A stretch of 64,000 nucleotides of DNA, from the NCBI RefSeq assembly GCF_902712875.1, contig NZ_LR743509.1:4354001-4418000 (forward strand), given 5' to 3'. The position numbers and the translations under genes were made by a program. Positions 8,818 through 18,870 of the stretch are shown here, piece by piece. The stretch is from Hyphomicrobium sp. ghe19. GTDB taxonomy: Bacteria; Pseudomonadota; Alphaproteobacteria; Rhizobiales; Hyphomicrobiaceae. How positions within the stretch are numbered: position 1 is the first letter of the stretch; each line of letters begins with the position of its first letter. The notes beneath the pieces were generated by a model, which was given only the letters and a program-made list of their open reading frames with translations, made no database searches and was not told the origin of the DNA.

Positions 8818-9677
8818 TGTCTTCCGTCACTCGTTTTGCGCCCTCACCCAACGGGCTCTTGCACGTTGGCCATGCGCTCTCAGCCATCATCGCCCACGAC
8901 GTCGCGCGCAAGAACGGCGGCCGCTTCCTGCTCCGGATCGAGGATATCGATATCGAGCGGCGGCGTCCGGAGTTCGTGACCGCGATCTTCGAGGATCTGA
9001 ATTGGCTTGGTCTTACTTGGGAAGAGCCCGTCCTCGTGCAATCGGAGCATTTTTCCGAATATCTCGCAGCTGCGGACCGGCTGATTCAAGCGGGCCTGCT
9101 CTATCCCTGCTTTGCGACGCGCAGCGAGATCGCGGCCGCCGCAGATCCGGCGCAGACCGATCCCGATGGCGCGCCGCGTTATCCCGGGCTCTGGCGTGGA
9201 GCGTCAGCGGCGAATGTCGGAGCACGGATGGCGGCGGGCGAGTCGCCCGCGTTGCGTCTCAACATGGACGGAGCGCTCAAGGCGTTGAAGGCGAAACGCG
9301 GAGACGCTCCGCTCACGTTCGTCGAGGTCGCGGAGGACGGCACGCAGCAAACAATGACTGCCGACCCGCAGCGATGGGGCGACGCGGTTATCGTTCGCAA
9401 AGACGTACCGGCGAGCTACCATCTTTCCGTCGTTGTCGATGACGCGCGGCAGGGCGTGACGCACGTGACGCGCGGACAAGACTTGCTGGCTGCCACCGAT
9501 TTGCAGCGGCTTTTGCAGGAACTCTTGGATTTGCCTGAGCCCGTCTATTCGCATCATCGGCTCATCAAGTGGTCCGACGGGCGCAAGCTCTCAAAGTCAA
9601 ATCAGGATATGGGCTTGCGGATACTTCGCGACGAAGGCGCGACAGCGGACGATATTCGACGCGTCATATTCAGTTGA
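8817..9677 (+). CDS. gluQ: Glutamyl-Q tRNA(Asp) synthetase
   Basis: Truncated GluRS paralogue that activates glutamate and attaches it to queuosine in the anticodon of tRNA-Asp. The 286-residue length, with no anticodon-binding domain, separates it from GltX. Class I signatures are present: RFAPSPNGLLHVGHALSA (HIGH motif as HVGH), LLRIEDID, WLGLTWEEP, TRGQDLLAATDLQ, and KLSKS as the KMSKS motif near the end. The short YPCFATRSEI region sits where the zinc site lies in homologues. Start overlaps the previous stop (TGATG). Confidence 0.93.
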   Translation: MSSVTRFAPSPNGLLHVGHALSAIIAHDVARKNGGRFLLRIEDIDIERRRPEFVTAIFEDLNWLGLTWEEPVLVQSEHFSEYLAAADRLIQAGLLYPCFATRSEIAAAADPAQTDPDGAPRYPGLWRGASAANVGARMAAGESPALRLNMDGALKALKAKRGDAPLTFVEVAEDGTQQTMTADPQRWGDAVIVRKDVPASYHLSVVVDDARQGVTHVTRGQDLLAATDLQRLLQELLDLPEPVYSHHRLIKWSDGRKLSKSNQDMGLRILRDEGATADDIRRVIFS

Positions 9678-9935
9678 CGTCTTGTTCATCAACGCGCTTT
9701 GGCGGTCGTCAGTTCGGGGCATCCGGATAATGCGGGTTTGCTACGGTACGGGCGCTTTATTGATTCGTATTTCGGCCGCCGCAATTCACGGTCGGGTCAA
9801 TTGACCATACACTTCGATATTTATTCTCCCAATCGTAAAAATTAATACATATTTACCGAGACTAATACTTGTAACTTTCCCCAAATCATCCCAGCTTTAA
9901 TTATTCTCTAATCACTTATCCGGATTCTGTTATCT
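9678..9935. other. AT-rich intergenic region
   Basis: No gene is supported between gluQ and the next small gene. From about 9790 to 9935 the sequence becomes strikingly AT-rich against the GC-rich surroundings (many TAAT, TTTA and AATTA words). A promoter for the downstream gene may lie here, but no clear -35/-10 pair or ribosome binding site could be fixed. Confidence 0.5.
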
Positions 9936-10349
9936 ATGGCAGATACACCGAAAATCAGGGTCGCCAATGTTTGGGCCGCTATTTCCATGGCGGCGGCGCC
10001 GATTTTCAATTTTGTTTGCTCGCGGCTCACGCGTTCGCCGGCGAAGGAGATGCCGCGGCAGGTTGGGTCGCGGCGGATTGAGCCTCCGCGGCTCTCGATT
10101 TCGGAGCAGTGGGGTCACATCAGCGGCATCATCACCGGGGCTGCGTCTCGGGCCGAGGAGGCGACTCGCTGCCATGCTTCGGCAACTCTGCAGCTCGATC
10201 TTGCCCAGTATGCTTTGACGTCTTTGGTCGATGAGTTGACAGCCGTCATGGATGTTGGCGGCCGGCGCCGCAGAGCGACGGTCCATGTGCTCGGAATTGC
10301 GCCTCCGTCGTCGCCACGTCCGACGATGGGCGATGCGATTGCCGCCTAG
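9936..10349 (+). CDS. Small hypothetical protein
   Basis: A 137-residue protein. The N-terminus has a short hydrophobic stretch (VWAAISMAAAPIFNFVCSRL) that may be a membrane anchor or weak signal. The middle is helical (QWGHISGIITGAASRAEEAT, LQLDLAQYALTSLVDELTAV), and the C-terminus is basic then Pro/Ser-rich. No known domain is recognised. No Shine-Dalgarno precedes the ATG, and the upstream DNA is AT-rich, so expression may be unusual. Coding is supported mainly by coherent amphipathic composition. Confidence 0.5.
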   Translation: MADTPKIRVANVWAAISMAAAPIFNFVCSRLTRSPAKEMPRQVGSRRIEPPRLSISEQWGHISGIITGAASRAEEATRCHASATLQLDLAQYALTSLVDELTAVMDVGGRRRRATVHVLGIAPPSSPRPTMGDAIAA

Positions 10350-10515
10350 GGCGTCGCGTCCGCCGCAATTATTCTCGTCCCATTTCCGATATTCCGTTAA
10401 GCCTTTCGCTCTTAAGCGATAGGCTGCAAATCCTATGAGTTCGGGCGTAGGCTTGTGACGGCCCGCCTCATATTGGTATTGATGGTTATCCGGTTCGCCG
10501 GGATGCAGGACGACA

Positions 10516-11448
10516 TTGGTGTCTGACGAACAACGATCTTTGCAGTCTGAATTAGAGGCCGTTCCCGGTTCGCGTCCGGCAGCCCGCGCCCAGGATGTCA
10601 TTGCGCGGCTTTTGTCCGAACCGTTGGCGCCGGGGCTCTATTTGGTCGCGACGCCGATCGGCAATCTTGGTGACATCACGCTCAGGGCGCTCGGCGTTCT
10701 CGCGCGTGCGGATGTCATTTATTGCGAGGACACGCGGCACTCTGCGAAGCTGCTTCAGCATTATTCCATCACGGCGCGCACGCGGCCCTTTCACGATCAT
10801 AACGAAGACCGCGAAATAGATCGGGCGATTGCGGATCTCGAAGCCGGCAAGCGCATCGCCGTCATTTCGGATGCCGGAACGCCGCTTCTTTCCGATCCCG
10901 GATTCAAGCTCGTTCGAGCTGTAGCTGCGGCGGGTGTGGCTGTTGTTCCAATTCCCGGCCCGTCAGCCCTTTTGGCGGCTTTGACCGCGAGCGGCTTGCC
11001 GACGGACGCGTTCTTTTTTGCGGGTTTTCTACCCGCGAAGCAGGCGGCGCGGCGGACGCGATTATCTGAACTTTCGCCGGTACCCGGGAGCCTCGTTTTC
11101 TATGAGGCGCCGCACCGGGTCGCGGAAACGCTCAGCGATATGGCGGGGCTGCTCGGCGACCGTCAGGCGGTGGTTGCGCGCGAATTGACGAAATTGCACG
11201 AAGAGATCGGGCGCGGAAGCTTGGCGGAACTCGCCGAAGCTGCAACGGAGGATCTCAAGGGCGAGGTCGTCATTGTCGTCGGCCCTCAGCAGGCTCAGGC
11301 GGTCAGCGATGAGACGCTTGGCGATCGCCTCGCCGATGCGCTTCAAGTCATGAGCTTGAAAGACGCCGCCCGGGCACTGGCGGATGAATTCGGAGTTCCC
11401 AAGGCGCGTGTCTACGGGCTCGGCATCAAGTCGAAGGGGCGCCGGTGA
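10516..11448 (+). CDS. rsmI: 16S rRNA (cytidine-1402-2'-O)-methyltransferase
   Basis: SAM-dependent tetrapyrrole-methylase-fold enzyme that 2'-O-methylates C1402 in the ribosomal P site. Signatures: GLYLVATPIGNLGDITLRAL near residue 39, YCEDTRHSAKLL, VISDAGTPLLSDPGF, PIPGPSALLAALTASG and YEAPHRVAETL. The 310-residue product uses a TTG at 10516 or the adjacent GTG at 10519; both lie before a non-conserved ~35-residue N-terminal tail. It overlaps yraN by one base, the usual rsmI-yraN pairing. Confidence 0.95.
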   Translation: MVSDEQRSLQSELEAVPGSRPAARAQDVIARLLSEPLAPGLYLVATPIGNLGDITLRALGVLARADVIYCEDTRHSAKLLQHYSITARTRPFHDHNEDREIDRAIADLEAGKRIAVISDAGTPLLSDPGFKLVRAVAAAGVAVVPIPGPSALLAALTASGLPTDAFFFAGFLPAKQAARRTRLSELSPVPGSLVFYEAPHRVAETLSDMAGLLGDRQAVVARELTKLHEEIGRGSLAELAEAATEDLKGEVVIVVGPQQAQAVSDETLGDRLADALQVMSLKDAARALADEFGVPKARVYGLGIKSKGRR

Positions 11449-11831
11449 TGAATTCGAACGTCAACGACGAATTCCGGCAAAGGTGGGAGCGGCGCAGGCG
11501 GCACCATAGCGGGCTCAGGGCGGAAACGATCGTGGCGGCCCTCTATCTGGCGACGGGACACCGCATTCTCGGGAGGCGGTTCAAGACGCCCGTTGGGGAG
11601 ATCGACCTTATTGCGATCCGGAAAAACCGGGTGGCGTTCATCGAGGTCAAGCGGCGTCCGAACGTGGCAGACGCGGAAGATGCGATTACGCTGACGATGC
11701 GCCGGCGGGTGCGGCGGGCGGCCGATCTATGGCTCGCACGAAATCCTCAGTATCAAGCCCACGATGTTGGTTTCGATCTGGTTTTTGTCGTGCCGTGGCG
11801 CTTCCCGATCATCATGCGCGACGCGCTTTAA
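11448..11831 (+). CDS. yraN: UPF0102 / YraN-family putative nuclease-fold protein
   Basis: A 127-residue protein of the restriction-endonuclease-like fold. The family motif is present: GLRAETIVAALYLATGHRIL, RRFKTPVGEIDLIAIR and VAFIEVKRRP, giving the E-x(n)-D-x(n)-ExK nuclease constellation. Cellular role is not settled; the consistent neighbour is rsmI, here overlapping by TGATG. A GTG one codon upstream is an alternative start. A GC-rich hairpin follows the stop by 4 bases. Confidence 0.9.
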   Translation: MNSNVNDEFRQRWERRRRHHSGLRAETIVAALYLATGHRILGRRFKTPVGEIDLIAIRKNRVAFIEVKRRPNVADAEDAITLTMRRRVRRAADLWLARNPQYQAHDVGFDLVFVVPWRFPIIMRDAL

Positions 11832-11835
11832 AAAA

Positions 11836-11865
11836 GGGCCCGCTAAAGCGGGCCCTGAAGTTTTT
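11836..11865 (+). terminator. Terminator after rsmI-yraN
   Basis: Perfect 8-bp stem GGGCCCGC / GCGGGCCC (11836-11843 / 11848-11855) with a TAAA loop, followed after five bases by a T run. It ends the rsmI-yraN transcript before the atp cluster. Confidence 0.75.
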
Positions 11866-12269
11866 GGGACGTTGGTCGTATGACGCAAACATGCAGGCGC
11901 GGCCCGCTTAGGCGCGCGGCACACTCTCATTTTTATAATCCGGCCTGCCTGAACGCAGTTTGAACGGCATACATGGCCTCTGTTCAGTATTCACGGGAAT
12001 CGCCGGCCGCGCTTCCACGAGCCCGCGCAGTCCATCGCCGGATTTTTGGCTTGCCTAAGCCTTGTTATGCGGCAACGCGCCCTCTTGGCGCATGGTTGAA
12101 GCGTTTGGGCGTGCATGTTAAGGACAGCCCGGCTTTGAAAGGGGGCGGCTGGCAAGGTACCGGCTACGTACGCTCTTCTTTTGTCAAAGGCCTTTCCTTG
12201 GAGCGGGCGGAATTCCGGGCTTTTCATGCCCAGCCCTCTATGCGCCTTAGGCGCGACGGTGAGAGCGAC
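11866..12269. other. Intergenic region upstream of the F1 ATP synthase cluster
   Basis: About 400 bases. An open frame in phase with atpH runs from 11973, but its product is unlike AtpH and is not accepted. TATAAT occurs at 11934-11939 without a convincing -35 box. The region presumably holds the atp promoter and leader. No RNA element was recognised. Confidence 0.4.
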
Positions 12270-12833
12270 GTGGCGACGAACGATACAATCGTTGAAGGGG
12301 TGGCCGGGCGCTACGCGTCGGCTCTGTTCGATCTTGCGAATGAAAGTTCCAAGACTGCGGAAATCGAGAGCGATCTCGTAAAATTTCAGGGACTTCTGGA
12401 TGAAAGCGCCGATCTCGTGCGCCTCGTTCGCAGCCCCGTCATCGCGGCGGACGATCAGAGCCGCGCGGTGGGTGCAATTCTGGAGAAGGCCGGCATCAGC
12501 GGCCTCACAGCAAACTTCTTGAAGCTCGTGACGGCCAATCGCCGTCTGTTCGTCGTTCAGGACATCATCAAAGCCTATCGTGCGCTCGCAGCGAAAGCTC
12601 GCGGCGAAATCGGCGCTGAAGTGACGAGCGCGTTCGCCCTCAATGATGCGCAGATCGCCTCCTTGAAGGAGACGCTCAAGGCTTCGGTCGGCAAGGACGT
12701 GACGCTTCAGACGCGCGTCGACCCGAGCATCCTCGGCGGCCTCATCGTCAAGGTCGGCAGCCGCATGATCGATTCATCGCTCAAAACCAAGCTTCAGAAC
12801 CTGAAGGTGGCGTTGAACGGAGCCGGAGCGTAA
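12270..12833 (+). CDS. atpH: ATP synthase F1 subunit delta
   Basis: Delta subunit of the peripheral stalk that joins F1 to F0. The 187-residue product from GTG 12270 matches family length, with GVAGRYASALFDLANES at the N-terminus and the C-terminal signature DPSILGGLIVKVGSRMIDSS followed by SLKTKLQNLKVAL. GGTGAGAG lies upstream of the GTG. It is the first gene of an F1-only cluster (delta-alpha-gamma-beta-epsilon); F0 genes lie elsewhere, as is usual in alphaproteobacteria. Confidence 0.95.
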   Translation: MATNDTIVEGVAGRYASALFDLANESSKTAEIESDLVKFQGLLDESADLVRLVRSPVIAADDQSRAVGAILEKAGISGLTANFLKLVTANRRLFVVQDIIKAYRALAAKARGEIGAEVTSAFALNDAQIASLKETLKASVGKDVTLQTRVDPSILGGLIVKVGSRMIDSSLKTKLQNLKVALNGAGA

Positions 12834-12943
12834 GCGAGACGGCCGACTAGCGCTGAACGGCGCGTGCGCCGGCTGCGCTTAAGAAATTTGAACAAGGGGC
12901 CGAACCAGGCTCCGTAATGGAAACGACCAGGGAAGAGGTTTCA

Positions 12944-14473
12944 ATGGAAATCCGGGCCGCAGAAATTTCGTCGATCCTCAAGGATCAGATCAAAAACTTC
13001 GGCAAGGATGCCGAGGTTTCAGAGATCGGCACGGTGCTGTCGGTCGGCGACGGCATCGCTCGCGTCTATGGCCTCGACAACGTTCAGGCCGGCGAAATGG
13101 TCGAGTTCCCCGGCGGCATTCGCGGCATGGCGCTGAACCTCGAAGCCGATAACGTCGGCGTCGTTATTTTCGGCGACGACCGCACGATCAAGGAAGGCGA
13201 CACCGTCAAGCGGACTGGCGCCATCGTCGAAGTTCCGGTCGGCAAGGGCCTTCTCGGCCGCGTTGTCGACGGTCTCGGCAACCCGATCGACGGCAAGGGT
13301 CCGATCAAGTCGGACAAGAAGATGCGCGTCGACGTCAAGGCGCCGGGTATCCTGCCGCGCAAGTCGGTGCACGAGCCGATGGCGACCGGCCTCAAGGCAA
13401 TCGACTCGCTCATCCCGATCGGCCGCGGACAGCGCGAGCTGGTCATCGGCGACCGTCAGACCGGCAAGACTGCCGTCATTCTCGACACCTTCCTCAACCA
13501 GAAGCCGTTGAATGCGGGCAAGGACGAGAGCGCGAAGCTCTATTGCGTCTACGTCGCTGTCGGACAGAAGCGGTCGACCGTCGCTCAGTTCGTCAAGACG
13601 CTCGAAGAGCGCGGCGCACTCGAGTACTCGATCGTGGTCGCTGCGACCGCGTCGGATCCGGCTCCCATGCAGTACCTGGCGCCGTTCACGGGCTGCACGA
13701 TGGGCGAATACTTCCGCGACAACGGCATGCACGCCGTTATCGCCTATGACGATCTTTCGAAGCAGGCTGTCGCCTATCGTCAGATGTCGCTTCTTCTTCG
13801 CCGTCCGCCCGGCCGCGAAGCTTATCCGGGCGACGTCTTCTATCTGCACTCTCGTCTTCTCGAGCGCGCCGCCAAGCTCGGCGATGCAGCCGGCAACGGC
13901 TCGCTGACGGCTCTTCCGGTCATCGAAACGCAGGCGAACGACGTGTCGGCCTACATTCCGACGAACGTCATCTCGATCACCGATGGCCAGATCTTCCTTG
14001 AATCCGATCTCTTCTATCAGGGCATCCGTCCGGCCGTGAACGTCGGTCTTTCGGTGTCGCGCGTCGGATCGTCGGCGCAGACGAAGGCGATGAAGCAGGT
14101 CGCCGGCAAGATCAAAGGCGAGCTTGCACAGTACCGCGAAATGGCGGCCTTCGCGCAGTTCGGTTCGGATCTCGATGCCGCGACGCAGCGGTTGCTCGCA
14201 CGTGGTGCTCGTCTGACCGAGCTTCTGAAGCAGCCGCAGTTCTCGCCGCTCAAGATGGAAGAGCAGGTTGCGGTGATCTTCGCCGGTACGCGCGGTTACC
14301 TGGACAGTATTCCGGTTTCGGCCGTCGGCAAGTTCGAGCAGGGCGTTCTCGCCGGACTTCGGTCTGAGAAGACGATCCTCGACACGGTCGCCAAAGAGAA
14401 GGCGCTGTCGGCTGACACCGAGAAGAAACTGGTCGAGTTCCTCGACAAGTTTGCCAAGGGTTTTGCAGCTTAA
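12944..14473 (+). CDS. atpA: ATP synthase F1 subunit alpha
   Basis: Non-catalytic nucleotide-binding subunit of F1. 509 residues from [16 protein letters not shown], with a GGGAAGAGG ribosome binding site. Walker A is GDRQTGKT, followed by the DTFLNQ region; the visual signature [20 protein letters not shown] and the arginine-finger region ([18 protein letters not shown]) are intact. It lies 110 bases after atpH and 25 before atpG. Confidence 0.98.
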   Translation: MEIRAAEISSILKDQIKNFGKDAEVSEIGTVLSVGDGIARVYGLDNVQAGEMVEFPGGIRGMALNLEADNVGVVIFGDDRTIKEGDTVKRTGAIVEVPVGKGLLGRVVDGLGNPIDGKGPIKSDKKMRVDVKAPGILPRKSVHEPMATGLKAIDSLIPIGRGQRELVIGDRQTGKTAVILDTFLNQKPLNAGKDESAKLYCVYVAVGQKRSTVAQFVKTLEERGALEYSIVVAATASDPAPMQYLAPFTGCTMGEYFRDNGMHAVIAYDDLSKQAVAYRQMSLLLRRPPGREAYPGDVFYLHSRLLERAAKLGDAAGNGSLTALPVIETQANDVSAYIPTNVISITDGQIFLESDLFYQGIRPAVNVGLSVSRVGSSAQTKAMKQVAGKIKGELAQYREMAAFAQFGSDLDAATQRLLARGARLTELLKQPQFSPLKMEEQVAVIFAGTRGYLDSIPVSAVGKFEQGVLAGLRSEKTILDTVAKEKALSADTEKKLVEFLDKFAKGFAA

Positions 14474-14498
14474 TCGGGTTCCTTGAGGAGAACGCCCG

Positions 14499-15389
14499 AT
14501 GGCGAGCTTAAAAGAAATGCGCAACCGCATCGCCTCGGTGAAGGCGACGCGGAAGATCACGAAGGCGATGCAGATGGTCGCCGCGGCGAAGCTGCGCCGC
14601 GCGCAGGAAGCCGCGACGGCTGCCCGCCCTTATGCTGAGCGGATGGCCGAGGTTCTCGGTAGCCTCGCGTCGAAGGTCGCCGACAAGAATGGTGCTTCGC
14701 CCCTGCTCGTCGGTACGGGCAAGGACCAGGTCCATCTTCTCATTGTCATGACCGCCGAGCGCGGTCTTTGCGGTGGCTTCAACTCCAACATTGCGAAGCT
14801 TGCGCGCGCCGATGCCAATCGGCTGATCGCGAACGGCAAGACCGTCAAGATCTTGACGGTCGGCCGCAAGGGCGCGGACAACCTGCGTCGCGATCTTGGC
14901 CGGAACATCGTCGAACGCAAAGATTTCCAAGGTGTTCGGCAGTTGACGTTCTCGCACGCCGAGGGGCTTGCAAAGCGCGTCCTCGAGATGTTCGAAGCGG
15001 GCGAATTCGACATCGCGACACTCTACTTCTCGGAATTCAAATCGGTCATCGCGCAGAAGCCGACGGCGTTGCAGCTCATTCCGGCAACTGTCTCAGAGAC
15101 GCCGGGCGACGCAGCAGCCAAGGGCGGCGCGACGGCGGTTCACGATTATGAGCCGAGCGAGGAAGAGGTTCTGGGCTTCCTGCTTTCGCGGAACATCTCG
15201 ACGCAGATCTTCCGCGGGCTTCTTGAGAATTCGGCATCGTTCTATGGCTCGCAGATGACGGCCATGGACAATGCGACCCGTAACGCCGGCGACATGATCA
15301 ACAAGCTTACGATCAAGTACAACCGCCAGCGGCAGGCGAACATTACGAAGGAACTGATCGAGATCATTTCTGGCGCAGAAGCAGTCTGA
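14499..15389 (+). CDS. atpG: ATP synthase F1 subunit gamma
   Basis: Central rotor shaft of F1. The 296-residue protein starts [20 protein letters not shown], the classic N-terminal coiled-coil helix, and ends with the partner helix ([39 protein letters not shown]). [14 protein letters not shown] is the conserved mid-protein motif. Ribosome binding site TTGAGGAGAACGCC precedes the ATG. Normally atpD follows; here another gene intervenes 15 bases downstream. Confidence 0.97.
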   Translation: MASLKEMRNRIASVKATRKITKAMQMVAAAKLRRAQEAATAARPYAERMAEVLGSLASKVADKNGASPLLVGTGKDQVHLLIVMTAERGLCGGFNSNIAKLARADANRLIANGKTVKILTVGRKGADNLRRDLGRNIVERKDFQGVRQLTFSHAEGLAKRVLEMFEAGEFDIATLYFSEFKSVIAQKPTALQLIPATVSETPGDAAAKGGATAVHDYEPSEEEVLGFLLSRNISTQIFRGLLENSASFYGSQMTAMDNATRNAGDMINKLTIKYNRQRQANITKELIEIISGAEAV

Positions 15390-15404
15390 TCCGGAGGCTG
15401 AGCG

Positions 15405-17265
<1,861 letters not shown>

Positions 17266-17331
17266 ACACAGGCCGAGCGGTTTTGCGCGGGCCGAGGTCC
17301 GCGCGAACGCGCCGCCAGGAGAGAGAAGTTC

Positions 17332-17604
17332 ATGGCGGAAGCCGGTAAGACGTTCGGAAGCTGCTGCGAGGAGCTGAAGGAAGCTCTCGAAGGCGGCGAT
17401 TTCGAACCACTGATCACCGTCGGCGAAGACGGGGTCATCTACATGACCGTCGGGTTGGTCGACCTCGAGGAAGATGAGCCGGGTCTCGTCGACCATCCGT
17501 TGTTCTTCTGTCCGTTCTGCGGCACCAAGCTGCAAACGCCGGAAGAAGTCAGGGCAAAGGCCGGCGCCGAGGGCGACGGCGAAGATGAACCGCCTCAGGC
17601 TTGA
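17332..17604 (+). CDS. Acidic small protein with CC...CPFCG motif, in the atp cluster
   Basis: A 90-residue acidic protein with a good AGGAGAGAGAAG ribosome binding site. Cysteines form two pairs, Cys11-Cys12 and Cys60-x2-Cys63 in FFCPFCGTKLQTP. The second pair looks like half a zinc ribbon or rubredoxin-like knuckle. Between them is GVIYMTVGLVDLEEDEPG; the tail is Glu/Asp/Gly-rich (AGAEGDGEDEPP). No named family is recognised. It lies 66 bases after atpD and 29 before atpC, so it is almost certainly co-transcribed with F1 genes. A role in assembly or redox sensing is speculation. Confidence 0.8.
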   Translation: MAEAGKTFGSCCEELKEALEGGDFEPLITVGEDGVIYMTVGLVDLEEDEPGLVDHPLFFCPFCGTKLQTPEEVRAKAGAEGDGEDEPPQA

Positions 17605-17633
17605 GCGAAGCGTTCGAAGGGTGACGGACTAAA

Positions 17634-18032
17634 ATGGCAGGCACATTCAGGTTTGAACTCGTCTCGCCCGAGCGGGTGTTGCTTTCGGTCGACGCCGATC
17701 AGGTTGTCGTGCCGGGTGATGACGGCGATTTCGCCGTCCTCGCTGGACACGCGCCGGTCATCTCGACGCTCCGTCCGGGCGTGCTCGATGTAACGGCGGG
17801 CGGCGTACGCAAGCGGTTGTTCGTCAAGTCGGGCTTTGTGGAAGTCGACCCGTCGCGGCTGACGGTCCTCGCCGAGTCGGCTTACGATCTCGACGACATT
17901 TCGGCCGCCACAATGGCTGAAGAGCTCAAGACAGCGGAAGCGGAACTGGCTACGGCGAAGGACGATTCTGCGAAGCGCAGAGCCGATACGCTCGTCAGCG
18001 AGCTGCGCCGGTTGTCGACGCGGGCGGCATAA
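17634..18032 (+). CDS. atpC: ATP synthase F1 subunit epsilon
   Basis: Epsilon subunit, which stabilises the rotor and inhibits ATP hydrolysis. 132 residues: the beta-sandwich domain (FRFELVSPERVLLSVDADQV, VPGDDGDFAVLAGHAPVIST) is followed by a C-terminal alpha-hairpin (AAEELK-type segment, then KRRADTLVSELRRLS). It is the last gene of the cluster and is followed by hairpins. Confidence 0.96.
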   Translation: MAGTFRFELVSPERVLLSVDADQVVVPGDDGDFAVLAGHAPVISTLRPGVLDVTAGGVRKRLFVKSGFVEVDPSRLTVLAESAYDLDDISAATMAEELKTAEAELATAKDDSAKRRADTLVSELRRLSTRAA

Positions 18033-18050
18033 GCGGGCTTTCGCCCTCAG

Positions 18051-18070
18051 ACCGCCTTCTCGGTTTTTTT
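18051..18070 (+). terminator. Likely terminator of the atp cluster
   Basis: Short stem ACCG / CGGT with loop CCTTCT and an immediate T7 tract (T run 18064-18070), 19 bases after the atpC stop. The stem is short, but the T run is the longest nearby. Confidence 0.5.
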
Positions 18071-18084
18071 CCAGTTCTTTGCAG

Positions 18085-18111
18085 CGGCGTTCGGCTTTCA
18101 GTCGAACGCCG
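18085..18111. terminator. Second hairpin downstream of atpC
   Basis: Perfect 9-bp inverted repeat CGGCGTTCG / CGAACGCCG (18085-18093 / 18103-18111), about 50 bases after atpC. It has only a weak T stretch, so it may act as backup terminator or as an mRNA-stabilising structure. Confidence 0.45.
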
Positions 18112-18279
18112 TTGTCGCATTCATATGTCCGCCAGCCCGCAATCTTTCGGGAGCCTTGCTGCGTCGGCGCTCGGCCGGAATTGGCCCACTGACGTACCCC
18201 TCGGACATCGTTGCGCGATGCAACGCGGATGCAACCTGGGGCTTCTTCGGCGGTTGAATCGACCGAGGAGTGTTCTCCC

Positions 18280-18543
18280 ATGTCAGAAATCGACAATAAG
18301 CTGGCCGAGTCAGTCAAACACATCGCCGAGACGGAGCGCCAAGCCAACGCTCTGAAACATGCCGCGCAATATCGTCCGTCAACTGTCAGCGACGAAGACG
18401 TCGTCCTCGCCGAGCAACTGGCTGCTGGATGGAAGACGCTTCGTGCGTCGTTTGCGCAGCATCCCGAGTTTCAAGAGCGCGCTCGCGATCTCGCGTTAAA
18501 GAGAGCTACCGGCCGGGCGGATGCGAAGACGTACGAAAAGTAG
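18280..18543 (+). CDS. Small hypothetical protein (87 residues)
   Basis: Highly charged, helical product: MSEIDNKLAESVKHIAETER, then VSDEDVVLAEQLAAGWKTLR and HPEFQERARDLALKRATGRA. No cysteine, signal peptide or membrane segment. ATG follows GAGGAG by 9 bases. An upstream in-frame extension (from 18211) is less likely. No family is recognised. It stands alone between the atp terminators and the cyo promoter region. Confidence 0.6.
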   Translation: MSEIDNKLAESVKHIAETERQANALKHAAQYRPSTVSDEDVVLAEQLAAGWKTLRASFAQHPEFQERARDLALKRATGRADAKTYEK

Positions 18544-18870
18544 TTTCGCGGCCATGCTTGCTGATCGGATGGCGGAGTCCTGAAAGGGTCTGCCTGACCT
18601 CAGCGAGTGTTCTTTGCTCCCAGCAAAAAAACTACGCAGCGTAAGAACGAAGCATGGGGACGTGCTGACGCGACCGGCGTGATTTTGAACCAAGAGTTCG
18701 AGATGACGAAAGCGCCGTTCGGCTGGGCAAAAATTTTGCATCATCAGCCGTTTTGAGCGGCGTTTAATCCTGCGGCCAACTGGCGTTGGGCAAATTGTCC
18801 AATGTCGCTCAAAGCGCTGCAAGTTTAGCGGAGAGACCGAGGAAGCTCTGTCGATGGGACGCGGACCGCC
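18544..18870. other. Intergenic region upstream of the cyo operon
   Basis: No gene is supported in these ~325 bases. They must contain the cyo promoter. The only clear structure is the imperfect inverted repeat at 18786-18802 (separate entry). An A7 tract occurs near 18625. Confidence 0.45.
18786..18802. promoter_or_regulatory. Inverted repeat upstream of cyoA
   Basis: TTGGGCAA-A-TTGTCCAA, an 8-1-8 repeat with one mismatch, 68 bases before the cyoA start. Candidate operator for the quinol oxidase operon; the binding protein is unknown. RegA, encoded at the end of this cluster, is one possibility. Confidence 0.35.

Noticed and set aside
9930..10601. Minus-strand frame of 223 codons with a protein-like segment (HQYQYEAGRHKPTPELIGF)
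   Set aside because: It runs antisense through the small gene at 9936-10349 and into rsmI; the rest is Arg-rich shadow-like sequence. The resemblance is limited to ~45 residues in the intergenic part, so coincidence is likeliest.
11973..12269. N-terminal extension of AtpH by 99 codons
   Set aside because: The extension has no similarity to AtpH, is rich in Arg/Pro, and would make the protein far longer than the family. GTG 12270 gives the normal length.
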